NCBI RefSeq assembly: GCF_001447385.1
Contig: NZ_LLWQ01000220.1
Span: 62,001 to 126,000 of the forward strand
Direction of reading: 5' to 3'
Origin: Paracoccus sp. MKU1
Lineage (GTDB): Bacteria; Pseudomonadota; Alphaproteobacteria; Rhodobacterales; Rhodobacteraceae
DNA length: 64,000 bases
Positions 55,028 to 64,000 of the stretch are shown piece after piece (the stretch's first letter is position 1; every line of letters begins with the position of its first letter). The notes under the pieces were generated by a model. It was given only the letters and a program-made list of their open reading frames with translations, was not told where the DNA came from and ran no database searches. The translations under genes and the position numbers were made by a program.

Positions 55028-56530
55028 ATGACCGAGGATTACCTTCACCGCATCCGCCACAAGGCCCTGCGCGAGCGCGTGGTCAGCGCCGAGCAGGCCG
55101 CCAGCCTGATCCGCGACGGCATGGTGCTGGGCATGTCGGGCTTTACCCGCGCCGGCGAGGCCAAGGCGGTGCCCCTGGCGCTGGCCGAGCGCGCCAAGGC
55201 CCAGCCGCTGAAGGTGACGCTGATGACCGGGGCGTCGCTGGGCAACGATCTCGACAAGACGCTGGCCGAGGCCAGGGTGCTGTCGCGCCGCATCCCGTTC
55301 ATGTCCGACCCGGCGTTGCGGCGGGCGATCAATGCCGGCGAGGTGATGTATATCGACCAGCACCTGTCCGAGACGGTCGAGCAGCTGCGCACCGGACAGT
55401 TGCCGCCGGTGGACATCGCCATCGTCGAGGCGGTGGCGATCACCGAGACCGGCGGCATCGTCCCTACCACCTCGGTCGGCAATTCCGCCAGCTTCGCGCT
55501 GCTGGCGGAAAAGGTGATCGTCGAGATCAACCTGAGCCAGCCCGAGGCGCTGGAGGGGCTGCACGACATCTATATCCCCACCTATCGCCCGACCCGCACG
55601 CCGATCCCGGTGGTGACGCCGGAAAGCCGGGTCGGCTTTCCCTTCATCCCGGTGCCGCCCGAACGCATCGCGGCCATCGTCGTCTCGACCAAGCTGGACA
55701 GTTCCTCGACCGTGCTGGATCCGGATGCCGAGACCCGGGCCATCGCCGGCCACCTGACCGAATTCCTGAAGCATGAGGTGGCGCAGTCCCGGCTGCCCAG
55801 CCACCTGCACCCGCTGCAGGCCGGCATCGGCACCATCGCCAATGCGGTGCTGCACGGCTTCATCGACAGCCCGTTCCACGACCTGACGATGTATTCGGAA
55901 GTCCTGCAGGATTCGACCTTCGACCTGATGGATGCCGGCAAGATGGTCTTTGCCTCGGGTTCCTCGATCACGCTGTCGGCGCCGAAATACCGCGACGTCA
56001 TGGCGCGGTTCCACGAGTTCAAGCCCCGGCTGGTGCTCCGCCCGCAAGAGATCTCGAACCATCCCGAGGTGGTGCGGCGGCTGGGCCTGATCTGCATCAA
56101 CACGGCGCTGGAATTCGATCTTTACGGCAACGTGAACTCGACCCATGTCATGGGCACGCAGATGATGAACGGCATCGGCGGCTCGGGCGATTTCGCGAGG
56201 AACGCCTATCTGTCGGTCTTCGTGACGAAATCCATGGCCAAGGGCGGGGCCGTCTCCTCGGTGGTGCCGATGGTCAGCCATGTCGACCATACCGAGCATG
56301 ACGTGGATATCCTGGTGACCGAGCAGGGCCTGGCCGATCTGCGTGGCCTTGCGCCGCGCGAGCGGGCGCGGTTGGTCTTGCAGAATTGCGTGGCGCCGGA
56401 ATGGCGCGACGGGCTGGCGGATTACCACGACCGGGCGCTGGCGCGCGGCGGGCATACGCCGCATCTGATCGAGGAGGCGCTGTCCTGGCACGACCGGCTG
56501 CGCCGGACCGGCAGCATGAGGCCGGAATGA
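55028..56530 (+). CDS. Acetyl-CoA hydrolase/CoA-transferase (Ach1/Cat1 type)
   Basis: 500 residues. Family landmarks are GMSGFTRAGEAKAVP near residue 36, TTSVGNSASFALLA near 147, and the glycine-rich GTQMMNGIGGSGDFARNAYLS near 375, with the catalytic glutamate expected around residues 290-300. Such enzymes move CoA between acetate, succinate or propionate. The ATG at 55028 is preferred to a TTG at 55013. It ends at a strong terminator (56533-56561). Confidence 0.93.
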   Translation: MTEDYLHRIRHKALRERVVSAEQAASLIRDGMVLGMSGFTRAGEAKAVPLALAERAKAQPLKVTLMTGASLGNDLDKTLAEARVLSRRIPFMSDPALRRAINAGEVMYIDQHLSETVEQLRTGQLPPVDIAIVEAVAITETGGIVPTTSVGNSASFALLAEKVIVEINLSQPEALEGLHDIYIPTYRPTRTPIPVVTPESRVGFPFIPVPPERIAAIVVSTKLDSSSTVLDPDAETRAIAGHLTEFLKHEVAQSRLPSHLHPLQAGIGTIANAVLHGFIDSPFHDLTMYSEVLQDSTFDLMDAGKMVFASGSSITLSAPKYRDVMARFHEFKPRLVLRPQEISNHPEVVRRLGLICINTALEFDLYGNVNSTHVMGTQMMNGIGGSGDFARNAYLSVFVTKSMAKGGAVSSVVPMVSHVDHTEHDVDILVTEQGLADLRGLAPRERARLVLQNCVAPEWRDGLADYHDRALARGGHTPHLIEEALSWHDRLRRTGSMRPE

Positions 56531-56532
56531 GC

Positions 56533-56561
56533 AAACGCCCCGCTTGACCGGCGGGGCGTTT
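56533..56561 (+). terminator. Terminator of the CoA-transferase gene
   Basis: AAACGCCCCGC pairs with GCGGGGCGTTT (11 bp) around a 7-base loop and runs into TCCTTG. It starts 3 bases past the stop codon. Confidence 0.75.
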
Positions 56562-56613
56562 CCTTGTGGCGCGGGGTGGGGGCTCTGCCCCCGTCGCGTG
56601 CCGCGACTCCCCC

Positions 56614-56637
56614 GGAGTATTTGGAAAACGGTGAAGA
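56614..56637 (+). repeat. Extragenic repeat, copy E
   Basis: Reads GGAGTATTTGG then AAAACGGTGAAGA, the closest to the consensus. It lies 84 bases past the CoA-transferase stop, beyond the terminator, in that gene's sense orientation, and abuts the metQ stop. Confidence 0.75.
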
Positions 56638-57417
56638 TCACCAGGCCGGGATGACGGCGCCCTGGTATTTCTCCTCGATGAACTGCTTCACCGCCGGGTC
56701 GTGATAGGCCTCGACCAGTTGCTTGGCCCAAGCGGCGTCTTCGTCGCCCTGGCGCACCACGATGATGTTGGCATAGGGGCTGTCGGCCTTTTCCATGGCG
56801 ATGGCGTCCTGGTTCGGGTTGAGGCCGGCATCCAGCGCGTAATTGGTGTTGATCACGGCGATGTCGGCATCGGCCAGCGCGCGCGGCAATTGCGCGGCGT
56901 CGAGTTCCAGGAACTTGAGGTTCTTCGGGTTGCCGGTCACGTCCAGCGGTGAGGGGGTCAGCCCGGTGCCGTCGGCCAGCGTGACGATGCCCTTGTCCTG
57001 CAAAAGCAACAACGCGCGGCCGCCATTGGTCGGGTCGTTCGGGATCGCGACCCCGGCGCCGTCGGGCAGCTCGTCCAGCGATTTCAGCTTTTGCGAATAG
57101 ACGCCCATCGGGGTGGTGATGGTCTTGGCGATGCTGACCAGCGCGAAGCCGCGGTCCTTGATCTGGTTGTCCAGATAGGGCTGGTGCTGGAAGCTGTTGG
57201 CTTGCAGGTCGCCATCGGCCAGCGCCTGGTTCGGCACCACGTAATCGGTGAATTCCACGATGTCGATGGTCAGGCCCTTGTCCTTGGCGACCTTGGCGAC
57301 CTCTTCCATGATCTCGCCATGCTCGCCGGGCGAGACGCCGACCTTGATTTCCTCGGCCGCGGCCATGCCGGCGGCGAGGGCGAGCGCCGAGGTGAGCGCG
57401 AGGCTGAATTTGCGCAT
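56638..57417 (-). CDS. metQ: Methionine ABC transporter substrate-binding protein (MetQ/NlpA family)
   Basis: 259 residues; the periplasmic receptor of a D/L-methionine importer. The cleavable signal peptide (MRKFSLALTSALALAAGMAAA) has no lipobox cysteine, so it is predicted to be a soluble periplasmic protein, not the classic lipoprotein. NlpA landmarks are GVSPGEHGEIMEEV, DYVVPNQALADGDLQANSFQH and IPNDPTNGGRALLLLQ. It is the last gene of metN-metI-metQ. Confidence 0.92.
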   Translation of the reverse strand: MRKFSLALTSALALAAGMAAAEEIKVGVSPGEHGEIMEEVAKVAKDKGLTIDIVEFTDYVVPNQALADGDLQANSFQHQPYLDNQIKDRGFALVSIAKTITTPMGVYSQKLKSLDELPDGAGVAIPNDPTNGGRALLLLQDKGIVTLADGTGLTPSPLDVTGNPKNLKFLELDAAQLPRALADADIAVINTNYALDAGLNPNQDAIAMEKADSPYANIIVVRQGDEDAAWAKQLVEAYHDPAVKQFIEEKYQGAVIPAW

Positions 57418-57436
57418 GGGTCTTGGTCCTTTCAGG

Positions 57437-58111
57437 TTATCGGCCCCGGTTGCGGGGCGCGCGCTTGTCGAAACGGGCGGCGATCCATTCGCCGGCCGAT
57501 TGCACCAGTTGCACCAGCACGATCAGGATCACCACGACGGCGAGCATCACCTCGGGCATGAAGCGTTGGTAGCCGTAGCGGATGCCGAGATCGCCCAAGC
57601 CCTCGCCGCCCACCGCGCCGACCATGGCCGAATAGCCGATCAGGCTGACCACGGCGAGCGTCAGGCCCAGGATGATGCCGGGCATGGCCTCGGGGATCAG
57701 CACCTTGCGCACGATCTGCATGGGCGTGGCGCCCATGGCCCGGGCGGCCTCGATCAGGCCGGCATCGACCTCGCGGATGGCGGTCTCGATCAGCCGGGCG
57801 ATGAAGGGGGCGGCGGCGATGGTCAAGGGCACGATGGCGGCGGTGGTGCCGATCGAGGTGCCGGCGATCAGCCGTGTGAAGGGGATGATCGCCACCACCA
57901 GGATGATGAAGGGCGTCGAGCGCGCCGCGTTGACGACGAGGCCCAGCACCGTGTTCAGCCAGGGTGCCGAGAGCAGCTCGCCCCGGCGCGAGGTGGCGAG
58001 GAACACGCCCAGCGGCCCGCCGATCAGCGTGCCGAGCAGGGTGGACAGGGCGACCATGTAGAGGGTTTGCAGCGTCGCCTGCCAGAGGATCGGGATCAGG
58101 TTAGCCGACAT
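57437..58111 (-). CDS. metI: Methionine ABC transporter permease MetI
   Basis: 224 residues with five to six membrane helices. The cytoplasmic coupling loop EAARAMGATPMQIVRKVLIPEAMPG is typical. The ATG at 58111 lies 11 bases inside the metN gene (overlap); a TTG at 58117 is a less likely start. metQ follows 19 bases after the stop. Confidence 0.93.
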   Translation of the reverse strand: MSANLIPILWQATLQTLYMVALSTLLGTLIGGPLGVFLATSRRGELLSAPWLNTVLGLVVNAARSTPFIILVVAIIPFTRLIAGTSIGTTAAIVPLTIAAAPFIARLIETAIREVDAGLIEAARAMGATPMQIVRKVLIPEAMPGIILGLTLAVVSLIGYSAMVGAVGGEGLGDLGIRYGYQRFMPEVMLAVVVILIVLVQLVQSAGEWIAARFDKRAPRNRGR

Positions 58112-59147
58112 AGCCAAGCACCTCGGTCAGAAGCCCGTGTTCTTCCAGGAAGCGGCGCGATTCCTCGAGCCGCGCGGCGGGCAGGGCGACGATCAGGCTG
58201 CCGAAGGGTTTCGTCCCGATCTCCTCGATGGCGCCGGCCAGGATGTTGACGCTGACCCCGCGTTCCGAGGTCAGCCGCGCCAGCATCGGGTCGGTGGCAT
58301 GGCTGCCGATGAAGGTGATCTGCACCACCGCCTCGGCCTCGGCGCCCTGCGGCGCGTCCCGCATCTGGCCGGCGACGAATTGCGGCACCGCGACGCCGGT
58401 CACCCCGGTCAGGAAGGAGCGCGTGGTGGGATGCGCGGGTTTCGAGAACACCTCGTAGGTTTCGCCCGTCTCGACGATGCGGCCGCCCTCGATCACCGCC
58501 ACATGCGAGCAGATGTCGCGCACCACCGCCATTTCATGGGTGATAAGCAGGATGGTCAGGCCAAGATCGCGGTTGATGCGCTGCAAAAGCTCCAGCACCT
58601 GCCGGGTAGTGTCGGGGTCCAAGGCCGAGGTGGCCTCGTCCGACAAGAGCACGCGCGGGCCGGTGGCGAGCGCCCGGGCGATGCCGACGCGCTGCTTTTG
58701 CCCGCCAGACAGCTCGGCCGGATAGCGCCCGGCCTGCGCGGTCAGGCCGACGCGCTCGATCAGCTCTGTGACACGGGGCGCGATCTTTGCGCGGTCCTCT
58801 CCGGCGATCTCCAGCGGCAGGGCGATGTTCTCGGCAACGGTGCGGCTGGCCAGCAGGTTGAAATGCTGGAAGATCATGCCGACCTCGCGCCGGATGCGGC
58901 GCAGGCTGGCGTCCGAGGCGGCGCCCACGTCGCGCTCGTTCACGATCACCTTGCCGGCGCTGGGACGCTCCAGCCCGTTCACCATGCGCAGAAGCGTCGA
59001 TTTGCCGGCGCCGGACCGGCCGATGATGCCGGTGATCGCGCCCTGCGGCACGTCCAGCCAGATGTCGTGCAGCGCCACCACGTCGCTGCCGCCCTTTTGC
59101 GGATAGCGGCGCGTCACGCCCTGAAATGAGATTGCCGACCCTGTCAT
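58101..59147 (-). CDS. metN: Methionine ABC transporter ATP-binding protein MetN
   Basis: 348 residues. Walker A is IGRSGAGKST near residue 41, the signature is LSGGQKQR, and Walker B is VLLSDEATSALDP. A C-terminal NIL domain (about residues 275-345) senses methionine and inhibits transport. The ATG at 59147 is preferred; the frame continues upstream to 59234 in non-conserved sequence. It is the first gene of the operon; I found no recognisable SAM riboswitch in its 130-base leader. Confidence 0.95.
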   Translation of the reverse strand: MTGSAISFQGVTRRYPQKGGSDVVALHDIWLDVPQGAITGIIGRSGAGKSTLLRMVNGLERPSAGKVIVNERDVGAASDASLRRIRREVGMIFQHFNLLASRTVAENIALPLEIAGEDRAKIAPRVTELIERVGLTAQAGRYPAELSGGQKQRVGIARALATGPRVLLSDEATSALDPDTTRQVLELLQRINRDLGLTILLITHEMAVVRDICSHVAVIEGGRIVETGETYEVFSKPAHPTTRSFLTGVTGVAVPQFVAGQMRDAPQGAEAEAVVQITFIGSHATDPMLARLTSERGVSVNILAGAIEEIGTKPFGSLIVALPAARLEESRRFLEEHGLLTEVLGYVG

Positions 59148-59229
59148 CGCCCTTGCCTTGAATGTCAGGCGAGACCTATGCCCGGCGGGCCGGGCTTGGC
59201 AAGGGGCAGGTAGCCCGCAAAAGGGCGAT

Positions 59230-59263
59230 GCCATTCCAAACCGGGCCGGCCGGATGGAATGGC
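59230..59263 (-). terminator. Possible tpiA terminator hairpin
   Basis: GCCATTCC (59230-59237) and GGAATGGC (59256-59263) form an 8-bp stem; the GC-rich loop (CCGGGCCGGCCGG) can extend the structure. The minus-strand side continues ATCGCCCTTTT. It lies 17 bases past the tpiA stop. Confidence 0.5.
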
Positions 59264-59279
59264 GTTCTTGTCGCGGGCG

Positions 59280-60014
59280 TTACGCTGCGGAAAGCGCGGC
59301 GATGATCGGGCCGAAATCGGCCGCCTTGAGGCTGGCACCGCCGACCAGCGCGCCGTTCACATGCGGGATGGCGAAGACCTCGGCCGCATTGCCGGGCTTG
59401 ACCGAGCCGCCATAGAGCAGGGCCATGTCGGCGCCGTCGGCAAAGCGCGCGGACAGGCGCTCGTGCATCAGGGCGTGGACCTCGGCGATCTGGTCGGAGG
59501 TCGGCGTGCGGCCGGTGCCGATGGCCCAGACCGGTTCATAGGCGATCACCGTGTTCGCCGCCGTGGCGCCATCCGGAACCGAGCCGGCAAGCTGGGCCGC
59601 GATCACATCGAGGGTCTCGCCGGCATCGCGCTGCGCCTCGGTCTCGCCGACGCAGATCACCGCGACCAGGCCCGCCTCATGCGCGGCGACGGATTTGGCG
59701 GCGACCTGGGCGTCGGTCTCGCCATGGTCGGTGCGGCGCTCGGAATGGCCGAGGATGACATGGCTTGCGCCCACGTCCTTCAGCTGCTGGGCGGCGATGT
59801 CGCCGGTATGGGCGCCCGAGGCTTTCGCATGGCAATCCTGGCCGCCGGTGGCGATGCCCTTGGCCGCCATGGCCTGGATCAGCGTTGCGGGCGGGCAGAT
59901 CAGCACGTCGCAGCCGGACGCCGGGTGATCGGCCAGCAGCCGATCGATCTCGGCCAGCGAGGCCAGGGTTCCGTTCATCTTCCAGTTGCCGGCGGCGAGT
60001 TTGCGCGGGGCCAT
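59280..60014 (-). CDS. tpiA: Triose-phosphate isomerase
   Basis: 244 residues. The catalytic lysine is in AGNWKMNG, the histidine in ILGHSERR near residue 90, and the glutamate in YEPVWAIGTGRTPT near residue 165. The phosphate loop is LLYGGSVKP. It interconverts dihydroxyacetone phosphate and glyceraldehyde 3-phosphate. It appears transcribed alone. Confidence 0.97.
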   Translation of the reverse strand: MAPRKLAAGNWKMNGTLASLAEIDRLLADHPASGCDVLICPPATLIQAMAAKGIATGGQDCHAKASGAHTGDIAAQQLKDVGASHVILGHSERRTDHGETDAQVAAKSVAAHEAGLVAVICVGETEAQRDAGETLDVIAAQLAGSVPDGATAANTVIAYEPVWAIGTGRTPTSDQIAEVHALMHERLSARFADGADMALLYGGSVKPGNAAEVFAIPHVNGALVGGASLKAADFGPIIAALSAA

Positions 60015-60115
60015 CAGCCTCTCCCTCTGTCTTGGTCTGACAGGGGATTAGGCCGGGGATTTCGCGCGATCAAGACGGGCAGGGCGATGTGGGCGCTAAC
60101 GCGCCGGAAAAACCC

Positions 60116-60487
60116 TCAGGCCTTGGCGCGCGAGCCTTCGAGCGGCGCGAAGTTGACCGATTCGCCGCAGCCGCAGCTGTCGGTGACATTGGGGTTGCGG
60201 AACCTGAAGCCGGATTCCAAGAGGCCGGTCTCATAGTCGATCTCGGTCCCGAACAGGAACATCTGCGCGGTGGGGGCGATCAGCACCCGCGCCTCGCCCT
60301 GTTCGACCACCTCGTCGCCGGGCGAGGCGGTCTCGGCCAGCTCCATGGTGTATTCCATGCCGGCGCAGCCGCCCTTCTTCAGGCCGATGCGCAGGCCGCT
60401 GGCGGATTTCTGGGCCATCAGCCGGGCGATCTGCCGCTCGGCCGCCTGGGTGATGGTCACGGGGGATTTGCCGGGGATCGAAAACAT
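60116..60487 (-). CDS. A-type Fe-S cluster carrier (IscA/SufA/ErpA family)
   Basis: 123 residues from the ATG at 60487 (AAAAGG upstream); an ATG at 60517 would add 10 residues but lacks a good site. The three cluster cysteines are in GLKKGGCAGMEY near residue 45 and DSCGCGESVNF near residue 110. The protein carries Fe-S clusters from the scaffold to client enzymes. It lies outside the suf operon but is a likely partner of it; which of ErpA, SufA or IscA it is cannot be decided by eye. Confidence 0.88.
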   Translation of the reverse strand: MFSIPGKSPVTITQAAERQIARLMAQKSASGLRIGLKKGGCAGMEYTMELAETASPGDEVVEQGEARVLIAPTAQMFLFGTEIDYETGLLESGFRFRNPNVTDSCGCGESVNFAPLEGSRAKA

Positions 60488-60678
60488 CTCGGGCCTTTTC
60501 TGTTCGCTGTCTCTCATTTAGGAGCAACGGGGCCGCCGCTCAAGGGGTGCTTGACTCCGGGCGCGGGGCGGCTATAAGCGCCGCTTCATTGGTGTTGGTG
60601 GACCCCGCAAGGGGAACCCTGTCAGGCATCTTGCCAGAGGACAACGCCCTTCGACAACGTGAAAGAAGGAGATCAGCG

Positions 60679-61299
60679 ATGACCAAACGCACCGCTGCCA
60701 AGTACAAGATCGACCGCCGCATGGGCGAGAACATCTGGGGCCGCGCCAAGTCGCCGCTCAACCGCCGCGAATACGGCCCGGGCCAGCACGGCCAGCGCCG
60801 CAAGGGCAAGCTGTCGGATTTCGGCACCCAGCTGCGCGCCAAGCAGAAGCTCAAGGGCTATTACGGCGACCTGACCGAAAAGCAGTTCCGCCGCATCTAT
60901 GCCGAAGCCGAGCGTGTCAAGGGCGACACCGGCGAGAACCTGATCGGCCTGCTGGAGCGCCGCCTGGACGCGGTGATCTATCGCGCCAAGTTCGTGCCGA
61001 CCATCTTTGCCGCCCGCCAGTTCGTGAACCACGGCCATGTCGAGGTGAACGGCAAGCGCGTGAACATCGCCTCCTATCGCGTGAAAGAGGGCGATGTCGT
61101 CTCGATCCGCGAGCGGTCGCGCCAGCTGGCCATCGTGCTGGAATCGGTTGGCCTGGCCGAGCGTGACGTGCCGGACTACCTGGAAGTGGACCACAACAAG
61201 ATGACCGCGACCTTCGTGCGCACTCCGGCCCTGGGCGACGTGCCCTATGCCGTGCAGATGGAGCCGAACCTGGTCGTCGAATTCTACGCGAAGAACTGA
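60679..61299 (+). CDS. rpsD: 30S ribosomal protein S4
   Basis: 206 residues; primary 16S rRNA binder of the small subunit body and translational repressor. It has YKIDRRMGENIWGRAKSPLN at the start, the LRAKQKLKGYYGDLTEKQF region and an S4 RNA-binding domain near residues 95-155 (ERRLDAVIYRAKFVPT, VNHGHVEVNGKRVNI). The Shine-Dalgarno site AGAAGGAGA is ideal. It ends at a terminator (61324-61351). Confidence 0.98.
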   Translation: MTKRTAAKYKIDRRMGENIWGRAKSPLNRREYGPGQHGQRRKGKLSDFGTQLRAKQKLKGYYGDLTEKQFRRIYAEAERVKGDTGENLIGLLERRLDAVIYRAKFVPTIFAARQFVNHGHVEVNGKRVNIASYRVKEGDVVSIRERSRQLAIVLESVGLAERDVPDYLEVDHNKMTATFVRTPALGDVPYAVQMEPNLVVEFYAKN

Positions 61300-61323
61300 T
61301 CCTTTCGGGATCGCTGGGCTTCA

Positions 61324-61351
61324 GGGCCGTCCCTTCGGGGGCGGCCTTTTC
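61324..61351 (+). terminator. rpsD terminator
   Basis: GGCCGTCCC pairs with GGGGGCGGCC around TTCG (one G-U pair), followed by TTTTC. A 28-base identical copy in reverse orientation (62180-62207) serves the convergent acnA gene. Confidence 0.8.
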
Positions 61352-61370
61352 CTTTGCGGCGCGGCCGCAG

Positions 61371-61393
61371 GGGTATTTGGACAACAGAGAAGG
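61371..61393 (+). repeat. Extragenic repeat, copy F
   Basis: Reads GGGTATTTGG then ACAACAGAGAAGG, 20 bases beyond the rpsD terminator and in the sense orientation of rpsD. Confidence 0.65.
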
Positions 61394-61503
61394 CGAGGGC
61401 CGTGCCCCCAAGGCCACAACCGGGGCCGGTAACGATCCTGTGGATTGCAGCGCCTGCCTGCGGTCTGGAATGAGAGCTCCACGGGCAAATCTCGGAGGAT
61501 GCG

Positions 61504-62109
61504 ATGCGGCTTGTGGCGGTTTTGATGGTGGTGCTGGCGCTGCCGGTTGCGGCGCAGGAGAAGCCCGCCAGGGACGAGCGGCTCTGGACCTGCGAGACCT
61601 CCATCGCGGGCGAAAAGACTGAGATCAACTATGTCCGCGATGCCGAATTTCGCCGGAATGTCGGGCGGATGGAAAAGAACTTTTCGGGCTGGGGGCGGAT
61701 CTCGTGTCCCGGCTATATCACCCTGCGTGAGATCCTGCGGCGCAACCAGATGGCCGACGACGGCAGCTATTGCCTGCTCTGGGACAAGCAGAACGACACC
61801 TATATCGGCGCGCAGAAAGGCCCGCGCAAGGGTAATGCGCTGTGCCGCAAGACCTTCTGCGAGCGGGTGAACTCGGCGCGGCAGGCGACCTTCCGCAACG
61901 CCAACGCGCTGGCGGTGGCGGGCTATGACGCGGTGACGCAGCGGCCCGGCGCCGCGATCCTGGCGGCGAGCTCGGGCCAGATGGTCGGCACGCTCGAGGC
62001 GGCGGGGGCGGCGGCCATGGGCGTGGCCGCCTCGCCGGTGGCGGTCGGCTCGCTGGTGATCGGCTCGGCTGCCGTGGGTGGCACCATGTGGTATTGCGCC
62101 GAGGAATAG
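61504..62109 (+). CDS. Secreted protein of unknown function
   Basis: 201 residues. The signal peptide is MRLVAVLMVVLALPVAAQ (cut near residue 18). The mature part has six cysteines (TCETS, ISCPG, YCLLW, LCRKTFCE and the terminal YCAEE), a charged segment (GAQKGPRKGN) and an alanine/glycine-rich hydrophobic C-terminal region (about residues 158-195), which could be a membrane hairpin or amyloid-like segment. It lies between the ends of rpsD and acnA, flanked by the inverted terminator and repeat pairs. I recognise no family. Confidence 0.7.
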   Translation: MRLVAVLMVVLALPVAAQEKPARDERLWTCETSIAGEKTEINYVRDAEFRRNVGRMEKNFSGWGRISCPGYITLREILRRNQMADDGSYCLLWDKQNDTYIGAQKGPRKGNALCRKTFCERVNSARQATFRNANALAVAGYDAVTQRPGAAILAASSGQMVGTLEAAGAAAMGVAASPVAVGSLVIGSAAVGGTMWYCAEE

Positions 62110-62136
62110 GCCAGGCTGCCGCCGGCGCGGCATCAG

Positions 62137-62159
62137 CCTTCACCGTTTTCCAAATACTC
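62137..62159 (-). repeat. Extragenic repeat, copy G
   Basis: Minus-strand copy reading GAGTATTTGGA then AAACGGTGAAGG, 20 bases beyond the acnA terminator in acnA's sense orientation; the mirror image of the arrangement at rpsD. Confidence 0.7.
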
Positions 62160-62179
62160 ACCGTTACGGCGCCACAAGC

Positions 62180-62207
62180 GAAAAGGCCGCCCCCGAAGGG
62201 ACGGCCC
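62180..62207 (-). terminator. acnA terminator
   Basis: Twenty-eight bases identical, in reverse orientation, to the rpsD terminator (GGCCGTCCC / GGGGGCGGCC, then TTTTC). It begins 25 bases past the acnA stop. Confidence 0.8.
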
Positions 62208-62231
62208 GCGAAGCTTGCCCTGTGATGCGGC

Positions 62232-64000
<1,769 letters not shown>

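Noticed and set aside
59148..59240. A possible SAM riboswitch upstream of metN.
   Set aside because: The leader contains only a short GC hairpin; I could not match the conserved core of SAM-I, SAM-II or SAH riboswitches.

Overview
The window is GC-rich, gene-dense alphaproteobacterial chromosome, almost certainly Paracoccus (Rhodobacteraceae). The strongest pointer is the cytochrome aa3 gene block (ctaC, ctaB, small ORF, ctaG, ctaE, SURF1). Its subunit II precursor (298 residues) differs, as far as I can recall the published protein, at only a few positions from Paracoccus denitrificans. The omega-transaminase also resembles the P. denitrificans enzyme. I judge this a close relative of P. denitrificans such as P. 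pantotrophus or P. versutus. No insertion sequence, prophage block or CRISPR array was seen; this is core chromosome with small accessory insertions.

Layout. 1-7338: Fe-S cluster assembly operon (two cysteine desulfurases, sufB, a YbjQ-type gene, sufC, sufD, two small membrane proteins, sufS), then tRNA-Arg(CCG). 7772-11716: purL, a strong small-RNA candidate, a LysR regulator and a 547-bp gene-poor stretch. 11717-16711: murI and cytochrome c maturation genes ccmE, ccmF, ccmH, interrupted by an endolysin/holin pair with a perfect CtrA-type site in front. 16781-22204: enoyl-CoA hydratase, NUDIX, DUF983, a PleD-like GGDEF protein, DUF3572 and an omega-transaminase. 22205-28877: a minus-strand run of P450, alpha/beta hydrolase, M48 protease, vWA protein and small membrane protein, then ppx/gppA and rlmE. 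29074-32403: amino-acid permease, an RTX-repeat remnant, and aroC. 32555-38516: a Pho box and pstSCAB-phoU-phoB. 38517-44421: a gene-poor stretch, a large OmpA-domain protein, dprA (with a CtrA-like site upstream) and tldD. 44582-53492: cta genes, thrC, M16 peptidase, GNAT and an FAD oxidase. 53455-64000: LysR/DoxX pair, acetyl-CoA hydrolase/transferase, metQ-metI-metN, tpiA, an A-type Fe-S carrier, rpsD, an orphan secreted protein and the C-terminal part of acnA.

How it fits together. Suf and the A-type carrier make and deliver Fe-S clusters (aconitase at the right end is a typical client). The ccm and cta genes build c-type cytochromes and the aa3 oxidase. pst-phoU-phoB is a phosphate uptake and signalling unit. 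The most interesting story is gene transfer agent (GTA) biology. The endolysin/holin pair looks like the lysis cassette that releases Rhodobacter-type GTAs, DprA is a recipient-side factor, and both have TTAA-N7-TTA(A/G) sites expected for the regulator CtrA. Other new-looking items are an approximately 83-nt RNA with an anti-Shine-Dalgarno hairpin loop, and a 24-bp extragenic repeat (seven copies), usually just past the hairpin at the end of a gene.
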